Part shown: piece by piece, positions 31,541-38,034 of the stretch | Numbering within the stretch: the stretch's first letter is position 1 | Layout: each line of letters starts with the position of its first letter | Assembly: GCA_947589435.1 (NCBI GenBank) | Contig: CANQBI010000016.1 | Coordinates: 1 to 38,034 of the forward strand | Direction: 5' to 3' | Length of the DNA: 38,034 nt | Origin: an uncultured Bacilli bacterium | Lineage (GTDB): Bacteria; Bacillota_I; Bacilli_A; RF39; UBA660 | Made by a program: the position numbers and the translations under genes | The notes under the pieces: model-generated | Database searches by the model: none | What the model was told of the DNA's origin: nothing | The model's input: the letters and a program-made list of their open reading frames with translations, nothing else

Positions 31541-32999
31541 TTTCTCCCTCCTTAAATTGGGGTGCAACTTGATTTTTATAAGGCATTTTACACTCAAGAG
31601 CAAAAGCGATATTTAAAACATTTGCATCATCATAACATTTTCCAGTAATATTTATCCCTACTGGTAAATCATTTACAAAACCATTCGGAATCGTAATGGA
31701 AGGAAATCCTCCAAAGTTTCCTATTTGTAAGTGTTCTTCTAAATTAGTTGTATTATCTTTGGTAATTTCATCTTTACTACCATCTATATAAGGAGCAGGC
31801 CCCGTACTTACTGGCATAATTAAACCGTCATAGGTTTTAAATAATTCATTCATTTTATCAACGATTAATCTTCTTACTCTTTGAGCATTAACAAAATATC
31901 TTTCTTGATTTTCTTTTTGTAAGATATAAGAACCAATGACAAATCTTCTTTTTATAAGAGAAGAAAATCCTTTAGTTCGGTGATCTTTCATCATTTCATT
32001 AATGTTTTTCCCCTCTCCTCTTGGGCCAAAGATAATACCCGTTAAATTAGACATATTGGAAGTTGCCTCGGCACATGATAAACACTCATAAACACTAAAT
32101 ATCGTATTAATAAGATTTTTATCAATACTTACTTCATCTACTTCTACTCCTTCTTCTTTTAAATAATCTAGAGTATGATAAAAATTATTTAAGTGTTCTT
32201 TAAGTTCTAAAGAAGCATCAGGATAATTTTCTAAATTAACTATTTCTTTAATATAAAATAATTTTTTACCCTTGACCTTACCATCTAGGGAATCATACAA
32301 ATGAATATCACTTGAATCCCAACTTGTTAAATCGTTTTTATCGATTCCTTTCATGGCATCAACCACAATCGCGGCATCTTTCACTGAACGGGTAAGACAA
32401 CCACAGTGATCTAGGGAGGATGCAAAAGGAAATAAACCATAACGACTAATCATGCCATAAGTGGGTTTATATCCAACAATGCCACAGAATGCCGCCGGTT
32501 TTCTTATGGAATCACCTGTATCACTACCTAAAGCAAATGGATAGACACCAGCGGCCACACTTGCCGCACTTCCAGAAGATGAACCTCCCGCCATTCTTTT
32601 GGTATCCCAAGGATTTAAAATGTTTCCCGTATGCGCAGTCGTTCCCGTTCCACCCATGCCAAATTCATCCATCGCGGTTTTACCAATCGGAACAACATTA
32701 TGTTTTTCTAAATTAGAAACCGCAGTTGCTGTAAAAAAGGGAACATAATCTTTTAAAGTATTAGATGAACCAGTTGAGAGGATTCCTTTAGTTGAATAAT
32801 TATCTTTAATACCATAAGGAATACCCGAAAGTATATCATCTGTTACCTCACTACCATGAGCATCATCTAAAATAGTAACAAAGGCATTACATTTATCTTG
32901 AACGTTATGCGCTTTCTTTAGAGAGTCTTTAACTAATTCATCGGAAGTTACTTCGCCATTTTTAAGCATCTCGTGTAATTCTTCAATCGTTTTAATCAT
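31533..32999 (-). CDS. gatA: Asp-tRNA(Asn)/Glu-tRNA(Gln) amidotransferase subunit A
   Basis: 488 residues, amidase-signature family. The catalytic Lys is in IPYGIKDNYST, and the Ser-cisSer-Lys triad region continues with RMAGGSSSGSAASVA and GSDTGDSIRKPAAFCG. The last is slightly unusual: most GatA have TGGSIRQP, here TGDSIRKP. GatA hydrolyses glutamine to deliver ammonia to GatB. The start overlaps the gatC stop by one base (TAATG). The length is normal and all three triad residues are present, so it should be active. Confidence 0.95.
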   Translation of the reverse strand: MIKTIEELHEMLKNGEVTSDELVKDSLKKAHNVQDKCNAFVTILDDAHGSEVTDDILSGIPYGIKDNYSTKGILSTGSSNTLKDYVPFFTATAVSNLEKHNVVPIGKTAMDEFGMGGTGTTAHTGNILNPWDTKRMAGGSSSGSAASVAAGVYPFALGSDTGDSIRKPAAFCGIVGYKPTYGMISRYGLFPFASSLDHCGCLTRSVKDAAIVVDAMKGIDKNDLTSWDSSDIHLYDSLDGKVKGKKLFYIKEIVNLENYPDASLELKEHLNNFYHTLDYLKEEGVEVDEVSIDKNLINTIFSVYECLSCAEATSNMSNLTGIIFGPRGEGKNINEMMKDHRTKGFSSLIKRRFVIGSYILQKENQERYFVNAQRVRRLIVDKMNELFKTYDGLIMPVSTGPAPYIDGSKDEITKDNTTNLEEHLQIGNFGGFPSITIPNGFVNDLPVGINITGKCYDDANVLNIAFALECKMPYKNQVAPQFKEGENA

Positions 33000-33298
33000 T
33001 ATTCGCCTCCTACTACTTTAGGTACTTTTATTTCCCTGCCTTCATAAGAGTCGCAATTAGAAAGAGCATCTTCAATCGGAATACTTTCTTCGTATTCGTC
33101 TTCTCTTGGCGTGTAAGTAAAATTATCTAAAGTATGAGTCATTGGTTCAACTTCGGAAATATTCGGTATTTTCGTAATTAATTCCATCGTTTCATCAATA
33201 ACGTTAAACTCACTTAAGATAAGTTTATTTTCTTCATCCGTTAAGCCAATTAATAATTTATCTGCTAAATCATCAATTAATTCTTTATTAAATTTCAT
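32999..33298 (-). CDS. gatC: Asp-tRNA(Asn)/Glu-tRNA(Gln) amidotransferase subunit C
   Basis: 99 residues, typical GatC size. An N-terminal helical pair (ELIDDLADKLLIGLTDEENK, FNVIDETMELI) leads to the extended tail with PMTHTLDNFTYTPREDE, corresponding to the P-hxH pattern of GatC that wraps around GatA. It lies 9 bp behind asnS and is one-base overlapped with gatA, the canonical gatC-gatA-gatB order. Confidence 0.9.
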   Translation of the reverse strand: MKFNKELIDDLADKLLIGLTDEENKLILSEFNVIDETMELITKIPNISEVEPMTHTLDNFTYTPREDEYEESIPIEDALSNCDSYEGREIKVPKVVGGE

Positions 33299-33307
33299 AA
33301 TTACCTC

Positions 33308-34672
33308 TTAATAATCACAAGATTTAGGAGTTCTTGGATAAGGAATAACATCTCTTATATTATCGACTCCAGTTAAGTAAATAAGTAATCTTTCAAAGCC
33401 CATTCCAAATCCGGAATGAACACAACCGCCATAACGTCTTAAGTTAAGATACCATTCCATACCTTCTTTACTCATTTTTAACTCTTCCATTCTATGGACT
33501 AATTTTTCATAATCTTCTTCTCTTTGGCTTCCCCCGATTAATTCACCGGCTCCTGGAACTTCAAGATCAACTGCGGCCACTGTTTCACCATCAGGATTTA
33601 ACTTCATATAGAAGGCTTTAATATCTTTTGGCCAGTTTTTAATAAATACCGGTCCATTAAAATATTCGGTAATATATTTTTCATGTTCTTTCGCAATATC
33701 TTCCCCATATTCCGGTGGGAATTCCCATTTAACGGGTGCTTCTTTTAAGATTTTAATGACATCTTTATGATCAATTCTCGTAAAGTTACTATTAATTAGT
33801 TTATTTAATTTTTCTTTTAAACCATTTTCGACAAATTTATCAAAGAATTCCATTTCTTCGGGAGCATTATCTAAAACATATTTAACGATATATTTTAGCA
33901 TATCCTCCATGATATCCATATCTCCCTCTAAATCACAGAAGGCAATTTCGGGTTCAATCATCCAGAACTCGGAAGCATGAGTTTTAGTATTAGAGTTTTC
34001 GGCTCTAAAAGTTGGACCAAATGTATAAGTCTTTTTATAAGCCATCGCAAAAGTTTCGGCTTCTAATTGGCCACTTACGGTAAGGTTAGCCATTTTACCA
34101 AAGAAATCTTTAGAATAATCTACTTCCCCTTTAATTTTATCTAACGGAATAGTAGTTACTTGGAACATTTCTCCTGCCCCTTCACAATCACTTGAAGTAA
34201 TTAAAGGAGCATGAAAATATACATATCCTCTTTCTTGAAAATATTTATGAATAGCATAAGCCGCAATACTTCTTACTCTAAATACGGCTTGAAATAAATT
34301 AGTTCTTGGTCTTAGATAGGCTTGCTCTCTTAAAAATTCTTTAGTGTGTCTTTTAGGTTGAATAGGATAATCTTCTGGGCAATCACCAAGTAAAGTAATT
34401 TTACTTGCTTGCATTTCAATATCTTGATTACCTTTAGATTCGACTATTTTACCAGTTACAGATATTGCACAACCTACTAAATATTTTTGTACTTCTTTAA
34501 AATTACTTAATTTTTCATCATAAACTACTTGTAAATGTTTTTGATGGGTACCATCAGAAAAATCAATAAAACCAAAAGTTTTTTGATCTCGATGGTTTCT
34601 AATCCATCCATTTATCGTAACTTCTTTATCTAAATACTTTTTACTATCTAAAAATAAATCTCTTAAATCCAT
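33308..34672 (-). CDS. asnS: Asparaginyl-tRNA synthetase
   Basis: 454 residues from ATG 34672. The track start (34681) would abut AGGAG with no spacing, so the second ATG, nine bases from AGGAG, is preferred. The OB-fold anticodon domain (TINGWIRNHRDQKTFGFIDF) precedes class II motifs: motif 2 FGPTFRAENSNTKTHASEFW, and motif 3 GFGMGFERLLIYLTG. VSGQLEAETFA is the AsnRS-specific insertion region. The C-terminus PRTPKSCDY is typical for AsnRS. It charges tRNA(Asn) directly, so GatCAB is not needed for Asn here. Confidence 0.95.
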   Translation of the reverse strand: MDLRDLFLDSKKYLDKEVTINGWIRNHRDQKTFGFIDFSDGTHQKHLQVVYDEKLSNFKEVQKYLVGCAISVTGKIVESKGNQDIEMQASKITLLGDCPEDYPIQPKRHTKEFLREQAYLRPRTNLFQAVFRVRSIAAYAIHKYFQERGYVYFHAPLITSSDCEGAGEMFQVTTIPLDKIKGEVDYSKDFFGKMANLTVSGQLEAETFAMAYKKTYTFGPTFRAENSNTKTHASEFWMIEPEIAFCDLEGDMDIMEDMLKYIVKYVLDNAPEEMEFFDKFVENGLKEKLNKLINSNFTRIDHKDVIKILKEAPVKWEFPPEYGEDIAKEHEKYITEYFNGPVFIKNWPKDIKAFYMKLNPDGETVAAVDLEVPGAGELIGGSQREEDYEKLVHRMEELKMSKEGMEWYLNLRRYGGCVHSGFGMGFERLLIYLTGVDNIRDVIPYPRTPKSCDY

Positions 34673-34686
34673 TATTTTCATCTCCT

Positions 34687-36414
34687 TTAATCTCTTACCT
34701 TTATATGTAATTCCCTTAGTTGTTTTTCATCTAAAGTATTAGGACTACCCATAAGTGGGTCCATACCCGATACATTAGGTGGGAATAATTGTACTTCTCT
34801 TAAGTTTTCTTCATCTTTTAAAAGCATAATAATGCGGTCAATTCCGGGAGCCATACCAGCATGAGGAGGAGCCCCAAATTGGAAAGCCGTATATAAACTT
34901 CTAAATTTATTTTTAATGACTTCTTCATCATAACCCGCTATTCTAAAGGCTTCTTTCATAATTTCAATATCATGATTTCTTACAGCCCCGGAAGCCATTT
35001 CATTACCATTACAAACAAAGTCATATTGGTAAGCGACAATATCTTCGATGTTTTCTTCTTTTAAAGCCTTTAGGCCACCTTTAGGCATACTAAATGGATT
35101 ATGGCCAAAATCCCATTTTTGATCTTCTTCATTATATTCATACATTGGAAAATCATTAATAATACAAAATTCAAATTTATTTTTATCAATTAAGTCTAAT
35201 TCTTCCCCTAGTTTATTACGAAGAATACCTGCAACTTTAGGTGATTCTTTACCACCCGCAATGATAAAGATGACATTACCATTTTGAATATTTAAAGCAC
35301 TCTTTAAATTATTAATTTCTTCGGCACTTAAGAATTTGGTAATGGTACTTTTAAGCTCATTATCTTCACATTTTAAGTAAGCAAGTCCTTGCGCCCCTTT
35401 TTCTTTAATAAATTCTTCTAATTTTTTATACCAAGAATTAGATTTATCGCAAGCATCTACTTTAATACTTAAAACTGTTTTTCCTTTAAAACCATTAAAG
35501 GCACTATCTTTAAATATATCGCTTACATCTTCAATAATTAAAGGATTTCTTAAATCTGGTTTATCACTACCATATTTAGCCATGGCTTCTTTGTATGGTA
35601 TTCTTCTAAATGGAGGCTTAGATACTTCTTTATTGCCAAATTTTTTGAATGTTTCATAGAAGACCTTTTCGCCCACAAGATAAACATCTTCTTCCGTAGC
35701 AAAACTCATCTCTAAGTCTAATTGATAGAATTCTAGTGTTCTATCGGCCCGACAATCTTCATCCCTAAAACAAGGAGCAATTTGAAAATAACGGTCAAAG
35801 CCTGATACCATTAATAATTGTTTATAGATTTGAGGGGCTTGAGGTAAAGCATAAAATTTACCTTTATAATTTCTTGATGGAATAACAAAGTCACGAGCAC
35901 CCTCGGGACTACTTGCCGTAATAATTGGTGTTTGTAATTCCGTAAAATTCATTTCTTTCATTGTTTTTCGAATAAAATCAATAACATCAACTCTTAGCTT
36001 AATATTATCGTGCACTTCTTTATTTCTTAAATCTAAATAACGATATTTAAGTCTTGTTTCTTCCGATGCTTCTTTACTTCTATTAACTTCAAAAGGTAAA
36101 ACATTTAAGCATTTACCAAGTACTTCAATACTTTCTAAAACAATTTCAATTTCCCCGGTAGGCATATTTGGATTAACATCACTTCTTTTTCGCACCACGC
36201 CAGTTATAGTGGCTGTACTTTCTCTTGTGATATCTTTAAAAGCATCCGCATCTTCACTAATAATTTGCACAATGCCACTTTCATCTCTTAAAGTGATAAA
36301 AACTAGACTTCCTAAATTACGAATCGAATTAATCCAACCCGCAACACGCACTTTTTTATCTACATCTTCTATTCTTAAATCTCCACAATAATGGGTTCTA
36401 TAAATATTTTCCAT
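34687..36414 (-). CDS. aspS: Aspartyl-tRNA synthetase (bacterial type)
   Basis: 575 residues, bacterial-type AspRS. An OB-fold domain (RVAGWINSIRNLGSLVFITL) is followed by motif 2 CFRDEDCRADRTLEFYQLD, a GAD insertion domain (about 280-410), and motif 3 GAPPHAGMAPGIDRIIMLL. It charges tRNA(Asp); whether it discriminates against tRNA(Asn) cannot be told by eye. It lies between hisS (9 bp) and asnS. The hisS-aspS pair is conserved in Bacilli and shares the upstream T-box. Confidence 0.96.
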   Translation of the reverse strand: MENIYRTHYCGDLRIEDVDKKVRVAGWINSIRNLGSLVFITLRDESGIVQIISEDADAFKDITRESTATITGVVRKRSDVNPNMPTGEIEIVLESIEVLGKCLNVLPFEVNRSKEASEETRLKYRYLDLRNKEVHDNIKLRVDVIDFIRKTMKEMNFTELQTPIITASSPEGARDFVIPSRNYKGKFYALPQAPQIYKQLLMVSGFDRYFQIAPCFRDEDCRADRTLEFYQLDLEMSFATEEDVYLVGEKVFYETFKKFGNKEVSKPPFRRIPYKEAMAKYGSDKPDLRNPLIIEDVSDIFKDSAFNGFKGKTVLSIKVDACDKSNSWYKKLEEFIKEKGAQGLAYLKCEDNELKSTITKFLSAEEINNLKSALNIQNGNVIFIIAGGKESPKVAGILRNKLGEELDLIDKNKFEFCIINDFPMYEYNEEDQKWDFGHNPFSMPKGGLKALKEENIEDIVAYQYDFVCNGNEMASGAVRNHDIEIMKEAFRIAGYDEEVIKNKFRSLYTAFQFGAPPHAGMAPGIDRIIMLLKDEENLREVQLFPPNVSGMDPLMGSPNTLDEKQLRELHIKVRD

Positions 36415-36423
36415 ACTTCCTCC

Positions 36424-37686
36424 TTATAAATTACCAATAATGTATTCGACAATTTCGCCTAAATCAACTTTTTCTTCTTCTTTGGTGGCATTATCTTTAA
36501 CATTAACTAGTCCTTTTTGTAAATCTTCATTATTTAAAATAATTAAAAGTTTGGCTTGAAGTCTATCAGCTTCTTTAAATTGGCCTTTTAAGCCTTTACC
36601 CATATTATCAAGTTCCGTAATAACCCCATTAAGTCTTAAGTTTTGGGCAATATCAATGGCATGTAATTTTTCTTCTTCAGATACATACATAATATAAACT
36701 TCCACTTGTCTTTTAATATCTTTATATAAATCCATATCTTTTAGAATATTTATAATTCGATCCATGCCACATGCAAAACCAATTCCATAACTATCTGGTC
36801 CATCTAATTCTTTAATTAATTTATTATAACGGCCGCCGCCTCCTAAAACATTATGTTCCGTTTCAAAGTTATCTAAAGAAACAATTTCAAATACCGTATG
36901 GTCATAATAATCTAAACCTCTTACAATACTTGGATTTACTTCATAATCAATATCCATTATATCTAAATATTTTAAAACTGTTTCAAATCTTTCTTTACTT
37001 TCTTTATTTAAATAATCAATCGTCTTCGGAGCATTTTTTAATACTTCACTATCTTTATCGACTTTACAATCTAAAATTCTTAAAGGATTAGTTTTAAATC
37101 TTTCCTTACAATCATCACATAATTTATCTAAATTAGGTTCTAAATATTTAACTAAAGCCTCTTTATAATTCTTTCGAGATTCCGCATCTCCCAAAGAATT
37201 AATCATAACTTCTAAATTACTAATGTGTAACGTTTCTAAAATTTTATATTGTAAACTGATAACTTCAGCATCCACAATCGGGTCATTACTTCCTAAAACT
37301 TCCACTCCAAATTGAGTAAATTCTCTTAAACGGCCACTTTGTGGTCTTTCATAACGGTACATGGTGCCATTATAATAATATTTCTTCACATCTGGTAAAG
37401 CGTAAGCCTTATTTTCTAAATATGAACGTACTACTCCGGCAGTTCCTTCTGGCCTTAAAGTAAGATTTCTATCTCCCTTATCCTTAAAATCATAAGTTTC
37501 TTTTTTGACGATATCAGATGATTCTCCCACTGAGCGGTGATAAAGTTCACTAGCCTCAAAAATAGGAGTTCTAATAAACTCATAATTATAAGTCCGCATC
37601 ATGGTACTTACAACATCATTTACATATTCCCAAAGTAATGATTCATCTCCCGTTACATCTACACATCCTTTTGGTTTAGTTATCAT
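36424..37686 (-). CDS. hisS: Histidyl-tRNA synthetase
   Basis: 420 residues, normal for HisRS. Class II motif 1 opens after ITKPKGCVDVTGDES; motif 2 is YRYERPQSGRLREFTQFGVE. The histidine-binding HisA/HisB elements are RGLDYYDHTVFEI and GGGGRYNKLI, and motif 3 is GFACGMDRI. A C-terminal anticodon-binding domain spans about 325-420. First gene of a six-gene tRNA-charging operon, controlled by the T-box directly upstream. GAAGG is the ribosome site. Confidence 0.96.
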   Translation of the reverse strand: MITKPKGCVDVTGDESLLWEYVNDVVSTMMRTYNYEFIRTPIFEASELYHRSVGESSDIVKKETYDFKDKGDRNLTLRPEGTAGVVRSYLENKAYALPDVKKYYYNGTMYRYERPQSGRLREFTQFGVEVLGSNDPIVDAEVISLQYKILETLHISNLEVMINSLGDAESRKNYKEALVKYLEPNLDKLCDDCKERFKTNPLRILDCKVDKDSEVLKNAPKTIDYLNKESKERFETVLKYLDIMDIDYEVNPSIVRGLDYYDHTVFEIVSLDNFETEHNVLGGGGRYNKLIKELDGPDSYGIGFACGMDRIINILKDMDLYKDIKRQVEVYIMYVSEEEKLHAIDIAQNLRLNGVITELDNMGKGLKGQFKEADRLQAKLLIILNNEDLQKGLVNVKDNATKEEEKVDLGEIVEYIIGNL

Positions 37687-37710
37687 ATTTTTACCTTCTT
37701 TCTTTTAAAT

Positions 37711-37909
37711 AAAAAACCTAGAAGCATATAAGGGCGAGAAAAACCACGCGGTACCACCTTACTTCTAGGCTTTAAATTTTATCGCATTATACGCGTTTCT
37801 ACATATCTAAAAGTGTCTTCATTTATTAATAGTTTTCGATGTTTCCACCAACTCATCTTCTCTTTTAAAACAAATTAATAAATTACTTGTCTTTTTATAG
37901 AAAACTTAT
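37711..37909 (-). promoter_or_regulatory. T-box riboswitch upstream of hisS-aspS
   Basis: About 200 nt leader. The invariant T-box AAGGTGGTACCGCG is present at 37745-37765, in the antiterminator. The competing terminator is CCTAGAAG / CTTCTAGG plus T6. Stem I elements are recognisable: AAGTA, AAGAGAAG and GTTGGTGGAAAC. After the distal loop comes GAAGACAC. In T-boxes the specifier follows the GAA of the specifier loop, giving GAC (Asp), and the overlapping CAC reads His. It senses uncharged tRNA and permits read-through into hisS-aspS and the genes behind. Confidence 0.9.
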
Positions 37910-37915
37910 ACTAGT

Positions 37916-37944
37916 ATTCTACTTCTTTTTTTATCTTTAGTCAA
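37916..37944 (-). promoter_or_regulatory. Promoter of the hisS operon
   Basis: TTGACT (37939-37944), 17 bp, TAGAAT (37916-37921), minus strand. The -35 box lies in a 22-bp perfect palindrome (37932-37953, TATCTTTAGT-CA-ACTAAAGATA). Confidence 0.65.
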
Positions 37945-37970
37945 CTAAAGATACGCTTATGTTAATCCTT

Positions 37971-38010
37971 TTTTAAAATGTTACATATAAATTTTTTTAA
38001 AATGTTACAT
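37971..38010. repeat. Direct repeat at the window edge
   Basis: TTTTAAAATGTTACAT occurs at 37971-37986 and again at 37995-38010, a 24-base period. The following sequence TGATAAAATATA could be a -10 region of a gene reading rightward out of the window. Confidence 0.5.
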
Positions 38011-38034
38011 TTTGATATGATAAAATATACCTTT

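Noticed and set aside
31541-31603. N-terminal 21-residue extension of GatB in the ORF track
   Set aside because: It lies inside gatA in another frame, has no ribosome site, and the family N-terminus starts at the ATG at 31540.
37932-37953. Palindrome upstream of hisS as a terminator
   Set aside because: No T run follows the hairpin on either strand, and it overlaps a promoter box.
1-38034. Mycoplasma-type genetic code (UGA = Trp)
   Set aside because: UGA is used as a normal stop in several core genes and tryptophans are UGG, so the standard bacterial code applies.
1-38034. tRNA or rRNA genes
   Set aside because: No cloverleaf with a GTTC-type T-loop and matching acceptor stem, nor rRNA-like GC-rich block, was seen on either strand; the GC-rich patches are the variable regions and the T-box.

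Overview
The window reads as a chromosomal segment of a very AT-rich Bacillota (class Bacilli) bacterium, probably an uncultivated gut lineage of the RF39/Erysipelotrichales type; that placement is inference. The support is the low GC, the Bacillus-type order mreC-mreD-spoIVFA-spoIVFB-rplU-prp-rpmA, an L27 with the Prp-cleaved N-terminal extension, a T-box ahead of hisS-aspS, and a 6S RNA candidate beside tcdA and rarA. UGA is used as stop (for example rarA, mreC) and tryptophan is UGG, so the code is standard, not Mycoplasma-type.

Layout. 1-4510: the 3' part of a VWA/DUF2201 gene with a repeat-built acidic linker, two small membrane-protein genes, then an HTH gene paired with a cysteine-rich membrane protein. 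4511-4955: a palindrome-rich gap. 4956-9763: ZIP transporter, a 44-codon N/S/R-rich ORF missed by the ORF track, xerD, rarA, gpsA and tcdA. 9777-9949: probable 6S RNA. 9990-12937: an accessory operon of four related unknown proteins around a KilA-N protein. 13002-16043: a HerA-like ATPase with a secreted cadherin-like protein. 16150-19092: two paralogous surface proteins whose C-terminal 102-bp segments look like variable regions of a diversity-generating retroelement (DGR). 19306-20334: a gene resembling PBECR4-type nucleases, flanked by two homologous small structured RNA genes, each with its own promoter and terminator.

20394-27924 is a conserved block on the minus strand (rnc, smc, SPOR protein, mreC, mreD, the SpoIVFA/SpoIVFB-like pair, L21 leader, rplU, prp, rpmA). 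28018-30118 is a small accessory island (two-TM protein, GNAT, tnpB remnant) bracketed by two identical 29-nt terminator sequences. 30116-37909 is a translation operon, T-box-hisS-aspS-asnS-gatC-gatA-gatB.

The best candidate for an undescribed system is 19306-20334. The two RNAs show compensatory changes in a 7-bp stem and in a possible pseudoknot, and lie on both sides of a putative toxin, which recalls but does not match type III toxin-antitoxin loci. The second candidate is the pair of DGR-like variable regions in the adjacent surface genes. All coordinates, counts and base pairings were worked out by eye; no database or folding program was used.
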